Assembly (NCBI GenBank): GCA_029785825.1 | Contig: JAFLYY010000001.1 | Location: 1,519,374-1,583,373 of the forward strand | Origin: Nitrososphaerota archaeon | GTDB lineage: Archaea > Thermoproteota > Nitrososphaeria > Nitrososphaerales > Gagatemarchaeaceae | DNA: 64,000 nucleotides | Direction of reading: 5' to 3' | Shown: positions 9,244-16,324 of the stretch, piece by piece | Numbering within the stretch: position 1 is the first letter of the stretch | Layout of the letters: every line of letters starts with the position of its first letter | Made by a program: the position numbers and the translations under genes | The notes under the pieces: model-generated | What the model was told of the DNA's origin: nothing | The model's input: only the letters and a program-made list of their open reading frames with translations | Databases searched by the model: none

Positions 9244-9438
9244 TGGCTTCTGACCTTCGGCGTAGACCAAGCTGACCCTGGTCGAGTTACCGCACTTCGA
9301 GCATTTCGCCGCCTCCTTGGTGACGTAGTCGCCGACAGCGAAGGCCCTCTTGGTCTTCTGACCGCAGGCGGGACACTCTTCAATTGTGTAGACTAAGAGC
9401 TTGGTCTTTTTGTCAGGACCGGGAACGGAGCTCATCAT
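9235..9438 (-). CDS. Small zinc-ribbon protein
   Basis: A 67-residue protein with two Cys pairs, CPACG (about residue 22) and CSKCG (about 45), making a single zinc ribbon of the kind found in ribosomal or transcription accessory proteins. There is no membrane segment. The gene overlaps the upstream DUF1512-type gene by four bases (ATGA at 9435-9438), so both are likely in one transcript. The exact function is not recognised. Confidence 0.7.
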   Translation of the reverse strand: MMSSVPGPDKKTKLLVYTIEECPACGQKTKRAFAVGDYVTKEAAKCSKCGNSTRVSLVYAEGQKPSG

Positions 9439-10559
9439 TGTGCCACACCGAGGGTGTTGCCTATGCCTGCGACGACGACGTCGTCCCCTTCCTTCGTCTT
9501 CTCCTCTATCACCCTGTTGAGGACCTGGGTGACCTTGTCGGCCGCTTCTGCTATCTCCTTCCTCATTACGGTGATCGCTTCAAGTAGGCTCTGTTTCACG
9601 AGGATGGCATATAGGGGAACCTTCGCCTTGGTGGCAGCCTCTTCAATCTGGAACTTCTCGACCCCGATGCCTCCGATTGCAGCACCCACCCCTTCCGCTA
9701 TCTCGCCTGTCTTCTCCCCTTCCAGCTTCAGAGCCGCGTCAATCATCACTATGGCGCTCGGCTTCACTCCCATCTCACCGACAATCTTCTGTATGGCCAC
9801 CCCGGGCTGGCCCACATAGGCCATGGGTCCGTCCGCCTTCAGCACGTAGAGGTTCCTCCCTTTGTACTCGGTGACCGCCATCACAGTGTCCTTGGCAACG
9901 ACTCTCTTGTCCTTGCCGGCCATTAGCCTGGAGACAACGACTGGCCCGATGCCATCACCGACCGGCTGCCCCATCTTGAACGAGTCGGTGGCGTTGAGCA
10001 GTGCGTCAGCTTCTTGGATTATCATCGGCATCAGCATCTGGAGCTGTACGAGTGTGAAGTACGAGTTGGTCTTCTTCCCAAGCAGATAGAAGTGGCGGAC
10101 AATCTTGTGTATCTGGTTCAGTGACGTAGCGACCTCGAGGAGGTTCTCCGAAATAGATACGGTCACCGGATTGTTCTGGTTCAGAAGCGCCCCCACCTCT
10201 GCCCTGACCCGGTCGTTGTTGGTAGTGACTATGTGGTCTACCTTGCCGACAAGGCCGTTCGGGTCCATGTCCACCGGCATTATCGTGACGTAGTCCAAGA
10301 ACTGGTCGACCCTCTGGGTCGGGTCGTTGGGAGCCTTTCCCACATTCACCAAGTAGTCGATGGCGTCCTTCCTCGCCTTGTCTTTCATCACCTTGAGCTT
10401 ATTCAGCCCCCTGCTGATTTCGCTGAGTGCCAGATATGACTGAATCCTGGTCTGGTAGAGGAACGTCAGTGCGAAGAAGGCAATCCAGATCAGAGTGACC
10501 AGAGACGAGGTGTCGAACCCTGGGACCGCCTGTAGAACGTTACTGGAAGGGACAAACAC
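9435..10559 (-). CDS. DUF1512-type archaeal membrane-anchored protein
   Basis: A 374-residue protein with one N-terminal membrane helix (around SLVTLIWIAFFALTFLY) and a large cytoplasmic part. It resembles the archaeal DUF1512 family, which has no known function. The body has a helical segment, then an alternating beta/alpha region rich in Gly and Val (KGRNLYVLKADGP, AGIGNTLGVAQ at the end). GTG at 10559 is chosen because a TATA element lies about 35 bases upstream; the frame is open further up to 10754 but that part would precede the promoter. It is co-transcribed with the zinc-ribbon gene. Confidence 0.65.
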   Translation of the reverse strand: MFVPSSNVLQAVPGFDTSSLVTLIWIAFFALTFLYQTRIQSYLALSEISRGLNKLKVMKDKARKDAIDYLVNVGKAPNDPTQRVDQFLDYVTIMPVDMDPNGLVGKVDHIVTTNNDRVRAEVGALLNQNNPVTVSISENLLEVATSLNQIHKIVRHFYLLGKKTNSYFTLVQLQMLMPMIIQEADALLNATDSFKMGQPVGDGIGPVVVSRLMAGKDKRVVAKDTVMAVTEYKGRNLYVLKADGPMAYVGQPGVAIQKIVGEMGVKPSAIVMIDAALKLEGEKTGEIAEGVGAAIGGIGVEKFQIEEAATKAKVPLYAILVKQSLLEAITVMRKEIAEAADKVTQVLNRVIEEKTKEGDDVVVAGIGNTLGVAQ

Positions 10560-10592
10560 TAGACTTTCAAAAATTGAAGCCGCGAACCCGGA

Positions 10593-10599
10593 CTTAAAT
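10593..10599 (-). promoter_or_regulatory. TATA box for the DUF1512-type gene
   Basis: The minus strand reads ATTTAAG about 35 bases before GTG 10559, the spacing of a leaderless or short-leader archaeal promoter. It helps reject the longer upstream reading frame. Confidence 0.45.
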
Positions 10600-10949
10600 G
10601 TTCTGTATGAATGACTCGATTCTTTGATTGTGAAAGGCGCCGGCACCTCGGCTTCCCGACTCCTCTCGGAAGTCAGTAGCACCGGGGCGACGCGCGGTTT
10701 GACTTCTCCCCCTCTTGCGAGTCTGGGTTCGGAACGAGTCCAGGTCGGACCCACGCGCTATGGCCGGCTGAATGGCTCTTTTTTCGCAGGGGATTTAACT
10801 GTTTCAGCCGTCCCGTGCAAGATACCATGATTTGAGAGAGAATTGCCTCCTCCGTGATCGTGGAAACGGGTTCGCCGCGGACCTAGGCGCAGGATGGTTC
10901 GGCCTCATCGAGTGATGCTTTCTGGGAAGATACAGTCGCCGATGAAGCC
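10600..10949 (+). other. Intergenic stretch, no gene recognised
   Basis: Open frames here are short or share the frame extension of the neighbouring DUF1512-type gene, and none has a convincing start. A TTAAGAAAA element at about 10950 sits some 30 bases before the GTG of the next gene and is probably its TATA box. GATTTAACT near 10791 could be another TATA box, but nothing recognisable follows it. Confidence 0.4.
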
Positions 10950-10981
10950 CTTAAGAAAACGCGCGATAGGCCCAGAGAACC

Positions 10982-11254
10982 GTGCAGAGGAAGCTCCTGG
11001 ACATCCTAGCCTGCCCCATAGACAAGCATTATCCGCTTGATATGCTCGAGTTCAGCCTTAGGGGCGGAGACGTGATTGTCGAGGGCGTCCTCGTCTGTTC
11101 CAAGTGCGGGAGGTACTACCCCATAATAGACGAAATCCCAGTCATGCTCCCAGACAGCCTGAGGAACAGGGAGGAAGACCTCGCGTTCCTAGAGAGGTGG
11201 AACCTGAAGCTCCCGGAGAAGGTGGTCCATGGGGGCAAGCCCTGGAGCCTATGA
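10982..11254 (+). CDS. Trm112-like zinc-binding methyltransferase activator
   Basis: A 90-residue protein of the Trm112/YcaR type. In eukaryotes and archaea Trm112 activates several SAM-dependent RNA and protein methyltransferases. It starts with the typical KLLDILACPID and carries the second Cys pair in VCSKCGRYYPIIDEIPVMLP, both hallmarks of the family; the first site has one Cys (ACPIDK), so the zinc site may be partial. It starts at GTG 10982, with a TTAAGAAA element at the leaderless distance. The tRNA-Trp gene follows 60 bases later. Confidence 0.85.
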   Translation: MQRKLLDILACPIDKHYPLDMLEFSLRGGDVIVEGVLVCSKCGRYYPIIDEIPVMLPDSLRNREEDLAFLERWNLKLPEKVVHGGKPWSL

Positions 11255-11316
11255 CTCCTCCCGAAAACACCCACGAAACCCTAAAGCCACCAGTGGGTCG
11301 CCCCGGGGGCCGTGAT

Positions 11317-11481
11317 GGGGGTATAGCCCAGATGGTATCCATGCGAATGGTTACTCGGGCAGCCAGGCAGGGCGACAGGCTCCAGTGAGACCAATGGCTG
11401 ACACGGAAACGTGGATGACTTGACATTGGAGCTGCCGAAGAGACCTGTAGACCGTCGGTTCAAATCCGACTACCCCCACCA
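11317..11481 (+). tRNA. tRNA-Trp(CCA) with two introns
   Basis: The acceptor arms GGGGGTA and TACCCCC pair perfectly, the T arm is GTCGG-TTCAAAT-CCGAC, and CCA is encoded at the end (11479-11481). The anticodon CCA is at 11382-11384. Two insertions must be removed for a cloverleaf. One is in the D loop (about 11338-11365, 28 bases, with a CCAT/ATGG hairpin). The other is at the standard position after base 37 (11386-11442, 57 bases). After removal the D stem is GCCC/GGGC and the anticodon stem ACAGG/CCTGT. Exact D-loop splice sites are inferred from the cloverleaf. The cognate synthetase trpS is in this window. Confidence 0.9.
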
Positions 11482-11550
11482 CCCAACGTGCGCGTCGAAG
11501 GGATATTCAGCCGGGAAAAGAACAGCTGGGGCTAGGTTACGCCACCCAGT

Positions 11551-12447
11551 TTGAGGCCCGCCGCTAGGTTCTCGGCCTGGATCGCCGTTTGCCTCGCCAC
11601 TTTGCTTCTTACGGCGCCTAACTTCCCCAGCCTGCTTGGGCAGTCACTCGGGGACACCTTCGGCAGCGTCTTCCCCGCCATCCCCTTCGCTGCACTCTTA
11701 CTCCTCATCCTCGCCCTAAGGTGGGGAGAGCTACGGGACCTCCTCCTGAAGGAGGAAGGATGGAAGTCCGAGCCTACGACAAGGGTGATTGGAGTGGGAA
11801 CCATCGTCGCGCTCGCCCTCTTGGAGCCCGTCACAGGCCAGAATGTGGCAGCGGCAGGAATAGCGGTAGTCCTTACCGTCTATGCGGCATCTTTGGCCGT
11901 CAACCCTCTCACGAAACGGTTCCTCCTCCCCTACGCCGCGATATATGCTACCGGAGTAGGTGCCCCCACTGTCCTCCAGTGGGCCTTCGGAGAGCCGCTC
12001 GCCTATCTATCTTCAGCCATCTCTTCGAGGCTCATCGACGTCTTGGGTTTCCCTGTCGCGTGGCATGGGACAGAGTTTCAGTTCGTCTCCAGAACCGGGG
12101 GTGTGATAAGCGGGGTCGTTGCCCCCGGCTGCTCCAGTATCATCTCCGTCACTACCTTCCTGGGGCTGCTGGCTCTCATGCACCTGGACATGAAGAAGGA
12201 TTTCCGCTCTACGGCGACCCTGGCCCTCGCAGGGATAGCGGCGCTGACCATACTCAACGCTGTCAGGATAATGGTGTTGTTGTGGGTCGGTTACGTGGAC
12301 GGTTCGGCCGCGTTCTGGGGGGTGCACAACTGGGTGGGATATGCGTTCTTCCTCGGGTTCTATCTCGCGGTGCTCCCCGTCTACTCCAAGATGGGGAGGG
12401 GACCGCGGGCATTTCCCCCGATGCCGGAAATGCCGTACACGCCCTAA
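11551..12447 (+). CDS. Archaeosortase/exosortase family membrane transpeptidase
   Basis: A 298-residue polytopic membrane protein with about eight hydrophobic segments. The three catalytic-type residues of exosortase/archaeosortase are visible: Cys in VAPGCSSI (about residue 193), Arg in LNAVRIM (about 237) and His in VHNWVGY (about 259). Such enzymes cut C-terminal sorting signals of surface proteins and attach them to lipid. The start is TTG at 11551. No clear target with a sorting tail is encoded nearby, so the substrate must lie elsewhere. It converges on the UDG gene with a one-base gap. Confidence 0.85.
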   Translation: MRPAARFSAWIAVCLATLLLTAPNFPSLLGQSLGDTFGSVFPAIPFAALLLLILALRWGELRDLLLKEEGWKSEPTTRVIGVGTIVALALLEPVTGQNVAAAGIAVVLTVYAASLAVNPLTKRFLLPYAAIYATGVGAPTVLQWAFGEPLAYLSSAISSRLIDVLGFPVAWHGTEFQFVSRTGGVISGVVAPGCSSIISVTTFLGLLALMHLDMKKDFRSTATLALAGIAALTILNAVRIMVLLWVGYVDGSAAFWGVHNWVGYAFFLGFYLAVLPVYSKMGRGPRAFPPMPEMPYTP

Positions 12448-12448
12448 A

Positions 12449-13015
12449 TCAGATCCGGTTACTTGCCGTCCGAGCGTTTCGTATCTTACGGAGGTCGTGC
12501 CAGAATGCGCCTTTGAGGCCGGGGTTACGGAGGACCGCTGCCGGATGGTAGGCGCTGAGGTATCTCCTCCCTTGCATCTTTACGACCTTTCCTCTGACGC
12601 TCCCCAGGGAATCAACCCCCAACAGGGTTCTTGATGCGGTCCTCCCCAGAAGGACAACAAAGTCAGGGTCAACGAGCTCCAGCTCTCGGGAGAGATACGC
12701 GCCTCTGCAGATGTCGATTTCGTTCCTGGTCGGAAGCCTATTCTTCGGAGGCCTGCACTTCACGACGTTCGAGATGTAAGCCTGCTCACTCGCCACCCCG
12801 ACCGAGTCGAGGGCCGAACGCAATATCCTTCCCCCTCTACCCACGAACGGCCTGCCGCTGAGGTCTTCTTCCCTCCCCGGCGCCTCCCCCACCAAGACTA
12901 TCTTGGACCGTCCGGATCCCTCGCCGGGAACCGCGTTGGTCCTTCCTTTTGCCAGAGGGCAGAGGTGGCAGTTCCTCACCTCGACTGCCAGTGCCTCGAG
13001 CGTGTCGGTCTTCAA
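12449..13015 (-). CDS. udg: Uracil-DNA glycosylase, family 4 (Fe-S)
   Basis: Excises uracil from DNA in base-excision repair. The 188 residues contain GEAPGREED (motif 1, about residue 43), the PFVGRGG turn, and HPAAVLR (motif 2) near the C-terminus. Four cysteines suited to a 4Fe-4S cluster are present: CHLC near 16-19, VKCRPP near 88 and DICRGA near 104. This places it in family 4 rather than 5. It is divergent from the AAG-type glycosylase, about 75 bases away, forming a small DNA-repair pair. Confidence 0.93.
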   Translation of the reverse strand: MKTDTLEALAVEVRNCHLCPLAKGRTNAVPGEGSGRSKIVLVGEAPGREEDLSGRPFVGRGGRILRSALDSVGVASEQAYISNVVKCRPPKNRLPTRNEIDICRGAYLSRELELVDPDFVVLLGRTASRTLLGVDSLGSVRGKVVKMQGRRYLSAYHPAAVLRNPGLKGAFWHDLRKIRNARTASNRI

Positions 13016-13090
13016 CGGCGGTTCGACCGTGGTTCTCCTTCTCCGGTTAATTAATGGAGCCCGACGTGTAACCTCACCTTCGGTGGAACC

Positions 13091-13696
13091 TTGGGACGCA
13101 TAGGACGAAAGTTCTTCCAGCGGTACACTCCGACTGTGGCGAAAGAGCTGATAGGGTCGCTGCTCGTAAGGAGGATAGACGGAGAGACCCTTTCAGGCGT
13201 AATCGTCGAAACGGAAGCTTACCGAGGACGGGAAGACCCCGCGAGCCACGCCTATAGAGGCAAGACCCCCAGAAACGAAGTCATGTTCGGGCCGCCCGGT
13301 CATGCCTACGTCTATTTCACGATGGGGATGCATTACTGCCTCAACGTAACCACGGAACCGGTGGGAAATGCGGCAGCTGTCCTCCTGAGGGCGATCGAGC
13401 CCGCCAAAGGTATGGGACTTATGTCTAAGAACAGGGGGATCGCGGACGTCCAGAGGCTCGCCTCTGGGCCTGGCAACCTGACCAAGGCGATGGCGATCGA
13501 CAGGAGCCTCAATGGGGAAGACCTAGTGACGTCTGACAGGCTGTTCCTCGAGAGCGGCAGGCCGGAGGCGTCCATACTGGCGACTTCCAGGGTCGGCGTG
13601 TCGGCGGGGAGGTCGAACCCCTGGCGGTTCTTCTTGGAGGGGAGCAGGTTCGTCTCAAGAGCGCGGCCGGCGGCCGCCCCCAGAACCCATAACTAA
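13091..13696 (+). CDS. 3-methyladenine DNA glycosylase (AAG/MPG family)
   Basis: Removes alkylated or deaminated purines from DNA. The 201 residues match the AAG family. Signature segments are ETEAYRGREDPASHAYRG (about residues 40-57) with the catalytic Glu, PRNEVMFGPPGHAYVYF, the MHYCLNVTT strand and LASGPGNLTKAM. The start used is TTG at 13091, after a short AT-rich stretch shared with the divergent udg gene. The intron-bearing tRNA-Pro follows 23 bases after the stop. Confidence 0.92.
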   Translation: MGRIGRKFFQRYTPTVAKELIGSLLVRRIDGETLSGVIVETEAYRGREDPASHAYRGKTPRNEVMFGPPGHAYVYFTMGMHYCLNVTTEPVGNAAAVLLRAIEPAKGMGLMSKNRGIADVQRLASGPGNLTKAMAIDRSLNGEDLVTSDRLFLESGRPEASILATSRVGVSAGRSNPWRFFLEGSRFVSRARPAAAPRTHN

Positions 13697-13719
13697 CTCA
13701 GGCTTGGACCGAAAAATGT

Positions 13720-13814
13720 GGGGTCGTCGGCTAGTCTGGTCTAGGCTTCAAGCCTTGGGTGCCCCCGCGGGCCGAGTTCGCTTGAGATCCCCGGTTCAAA
13801 TCCGGGCGACCCCA
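13720..13814 (+). tRNA. tRNA-Pro(TGG) with one intron
   Basis: Acceptor GGGGTCG pairs with CGACCCC, the T arm is CCCGG-TTCAAAT-CCGGG, and the anticodon stem is CAAGC/GCTTG with loop C-T-TGG-G. The anticodon TGG is at 13756-13758. A 19-base intron (13760-13778) follows base 37, the standard archaeal position. The D stem GGCT/GGCT pairs through two G-U type pairs. No CCA is encoded. Confidence 0.85.
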
Positions 13815-14053
13815 CTAAAACACAATCAAAGCTTCGACATTCCTCGTATCGCCGGGGACCTGCCGGCTAACCCTACGCCTTCCGCGAGCCAAATAGTCTG
13901 CACCTTCGGCTGGGTCTCCCCGGACTTTACCGACCATGTCGTCGCATGTGTTGATGTCAGACAGAAGACTTTGATTGCAGAAGTCGGCGTGGCATCGGCT
14001 GGGCACGTCCGCCTAGCAGCAGAAAATCTTTTGACTATCTGTCCACATAGGTT

Positions 14054-14061
14054 GATATAGT
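14054..14061 (+). promoter_or_regulatory. TATA box for the NrdD-like gene
   Basis: GATATAGT lies 26 bases before the TTG at 14084, the distance of a leaderless archaeal transcript. The 240 bases between tRNA-Pro and this element contain an open frame but no clear start or family match, so I read them as intergenic. Confidence 0.5.
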
Positions 14062-14083
14062 TACTCTAGCCAAGCTGAATGGG

Positions 14084-16171
14084 TTGCAGGCTGCGCCCCG
14101 CCGGGTCAAGACCATTTACAGCGTGATCGCTTCTCCACAGAGACTTGAGATTCTGAGGATTCTCAACATCAAAGGGCCCCTGACCTACAGCGCCCTGAAG
14201 ACCCTGGCCGGGTTCAAATCGAAAAAGGAGTCGGGGAAATTCGCGTATCACCTCAGGAAGCTAGTGAAACAGCTGCTCATCCAGTTGAACCGGCAGGAAC
14301 GCAAATACACGGTCACCAACCTAGGGAGGCTGGTCCTTAACCTGACAAGGCAGATAGAGGAGCAATCGCTGGTAGAAAGCGGCAAGCTCTATGTCAGGAC
14401 ATCCCATCAGACCATGGAAGAGTTCAACGCAAACAAGATACTCCAGTCGCTGGTGAAGGAGGCCGGGATGCCGGTGGAGCTGGCCCAGAAGATAACCAGC
14501 GAAACCGAGTCGAGGCTCTACAAGTTCCAGACCCAGTACCTTACGGCCCCCCTCATCCGCGAGATAGTCAACGCTCTTCTGGTCGAGCATAGCATGGAGG
14601 AGTACAGGCACAAGCTCACCAGGCTCGGGATGCCGATCTATGACGTCACCCAGCTCCTGGGGAAGGTGGGAGACGACGGCGGGAACGTGGAGGCGCTAGT
14701 CCATCAGACGGGGAAGCAGGTCTTCTCAGAATACCTTCTGCTGGAGCAGCTTCCCAGAGACGTGGCCGACGCTCACCTTTCAGGGGACATTCATATCACG
14801 AATGCGGGTTCCTGGGGGCTCACTCCCGACACAGTCTTCGTAGACCTCCTTTCGATGAAGCCAGCTGGGCTTAACCCCAAGGGGAAGATTGCTAATGCTT
14901 CGATGATTCCTGGCCCAGAGAATGCCGAGAGGGCCCTGGGGATAGTCCTCAACCTCGCCTCCATGCTCACCAGGGAGGTCTCCGATGAAGTGGCCTTCAG
15001 GAACTTCATCCAGTATGTGGGTCCGTTCTGCAAGTCGAGGGGGAAGAGGGAACTGGAATCGCTGCTGCTGCGGTTCTTCGAGACGGTCGGGTCTCCGGTG
15101 GCGGGCGCCGTCGGTCCAGCCATCAGCCTTGACCTGAACCCCTACAAGCACGACGATGTGGGCCGGGAAGTCCTGGACAAGGTCGTGGATGCGGCTTTGG
15201 GCGCCTATAGGACCTACGTCGAAGAGACCCCCAGGCCAGAAGTCAGGCTCCTGCTTGCCAAGCCGAACAGGGTCGACGAGACCCAGACCCTGAAGGATGC
15301 CGCTTCGATAATCTTCAACGGCGGGAGGATAGCTTTCTTCTCCACCGACCAGAGGAGGAGCTTTCTAGGACTGAACGCCAATGTCCTGTCCCCGGAATCT
15401 CAGGCGGACAACGTAAGCGTCCTGTATGGGCTCAGCCTGAACCTCCCAAGGCTCGCCTACGACTCCAACCAGGACGAGACATACTTCAGGGCGAAGCTCG
15501 CCCTTCTCATCGGGGTGGCGTCAGATGCCTTGTCAACGAGGAGGAGGCTGATTGAGAGGACTCTCAAGAGGGGACTCCTGCCTTCGCTCGCGTCGGGATC
15601 CGACGGGGTCACCTCCGACACCATGCCCCTCATCATGAACATGGTAGGGCTCGACGAGACCCTGGCCAGTTTGATACGGGACCCGACTACGGCTTCAAGG
15701 TACGACCTTGCCGAGAAAATAGTTGGGACGGCAACACAGGTTGCAGAAGACAAGTCCACCAAGATAGACAGGCTCGGGGTGGCCATGCTTGATCTGGATG
15801 GAGCGTCTAGGCTCGCGAGCTTAGACGCGGAGAAGTATGGGAAAGCCAACATTCAGCCCCTCATGAAAGGAGCATACACCCAGGCTCCTAGGCTCCAACT
15901 AGCGGACCTGGAGGTCCCAGAGAAAGTAGACTATATGGCAAAGTTAGCCGCGGGCCTTCACGGCGGCATGTCAGTGGCACTCGACGGATCAGCGGAAGAA
16001 GTCAGAGGGATTTACAACCTGATACTCAACGCGACCCCCAAACTCCCCTACTTCAAAGTGGACAGGACGATTTCGGTCTGCAGGAACTGCGGAGCGAAGC
16101 TCCCGCAAGGCGCAACCAGGTGTCCCCATTGCAGGTCGGTTGCCATGTCGCAGTATTCGACCGCGTCCTAG
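14084..16171 (+). CDS. Winged-helix/ATP-cone/NrdD-like protein without catalytic residues
   Basis: A 695-residue fusion. Residues 1-95 are an ArsR-like winged helix (VIASPQRLEILRILN). Residues about 100-190 resemble an ATP-cone, the nucleotide-sensing module of ribonucleotide reductases and NrdR. Residues 195-650 resemble the anaerobic reductase NrdD barrel (AHLSGDIHIT, SLDLNPYK, LHGGMSVAL). A C-terminal zinc ribbon has Cys 666/669/680/683. Outside the ribbon only one Cys is present (in GPFCKSRG), and the chain ends 12 residues after the ribbon without the RVxGY glycyl-radical motif, so it cannot work as a normal NrdD. It lies directly upstream of nrdJ. I infer a nucleotide-responsive regulator analogous to NrdR. 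Confidence 0.8.
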   Translation: MQAAPRRVKTIYSVIASPQRLEILRILNIKGPLTYSALKTLAGFKSKKESGKFAYHLRKLVKQLLIQLNRQERKYTVTNLGRLVLNLTRQIEEQSLVESGKLYVRTSHQTMEEFNANKILQSLVKEAGMPVELAQKITSETESRLYKFQTQYLTAPLIREIVNALLVEHSMEEYRHKLTRLGMPIYDVTQLLGKVGDDGGNVEALVHQTGKQVFSEYLLLEQLPRDVADAHLSGDIHITNAGSWGLTPDTVFVDLLSMKPAGLNPKGKIANASMIPGPENAERALGIVLNLASMLTREVSDEVAFRNFIQYVGPFCKSRGKRELESLLLRFFETVGSPVAGAVGPAISLDLNPYKHDDVGREVLDKVVDAALGAYRTYVEETPRPEVRLLLAKPNRVDETQTLKDAASIIFNGGRIAFFSTDQRRSFLGLNANVLSPESQADNVSVLYGLSLNLPRLAYDSNQDETYFRAKLALLIGVASDALSTRRRLIERTLKRGLLPSLASGSDGVTSDTMPLIMNMVGLDETLASLIRDPTTASRYDLAEKIVGTATQVAEDKSTKIDRLGVAMLDLDGASRLASLDAEKYGKANIQPLMKGAYTQAPRLQLADLEVPEKVDYMAKLAAGLHGGMSVALDGSAEEVRGIYNLILNATPKLPYFKVDRTISVCRNCGAKLPQGATRCPHCRSVAMSQYSTAS

Positions 16172-16181
16172 GGCCGCGAAC

Positions 16182-16221
16182 GTGCTTTACTTTTTGTCAA
16201 CAAGAGTTTACCGCTGAGCAC
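16182..16221 (+). promoter_or_regulatory. Candidate operator upstream of nrdJ
   Basis: An inverted repeat GTGCT (16182-16186) and AGCAC (16217-16221) encloses a second dyad TTGT-CA-ACAA (16194-16203) and two copies of TTTAC. It lies 66 bases upstream of the nrdJ TATA box and could bind a regulator, for example the adjacent winged-helix protein. This is inference from symmetry only. Confidence 0.3.
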
Positions 16222-16286
16222 TTCATGTCAGTCCCCGACGCCGTGACCCTCCAGTTCGAAGGTCAACTAAGAGTCAGCCAAGCCTG

Positions 16287-16294
16287 AAATATAT
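16287..16294 (+). promoter_or_regulatory. TATA box for nrdJ
   Basis: AAATATAT is centred about 35 bases before ATG 16325. An earlier in-frame ATG at 16298 would lie upstream of the expected transcription start, which decides the start codon of nrdJ. Confidence 0.55.
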
Positions 16295-16324
16295 GCTATG
16301 GGCGATGGGTGGGAGGCAGAAGTT

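Noticed and set aside
13815-14053. Open plus-strand frame between tRNA-Pro and the NrdD-like gene
   Set aside because: It begins inside the tRNA gene, has no start codon of its own with a ribosome site and matches no family.
16298-16324. Upstream ATG for nrdJ
   Set aside because: It lies just eight bases from the centre of the TATA box, so it would be outside the transcript.
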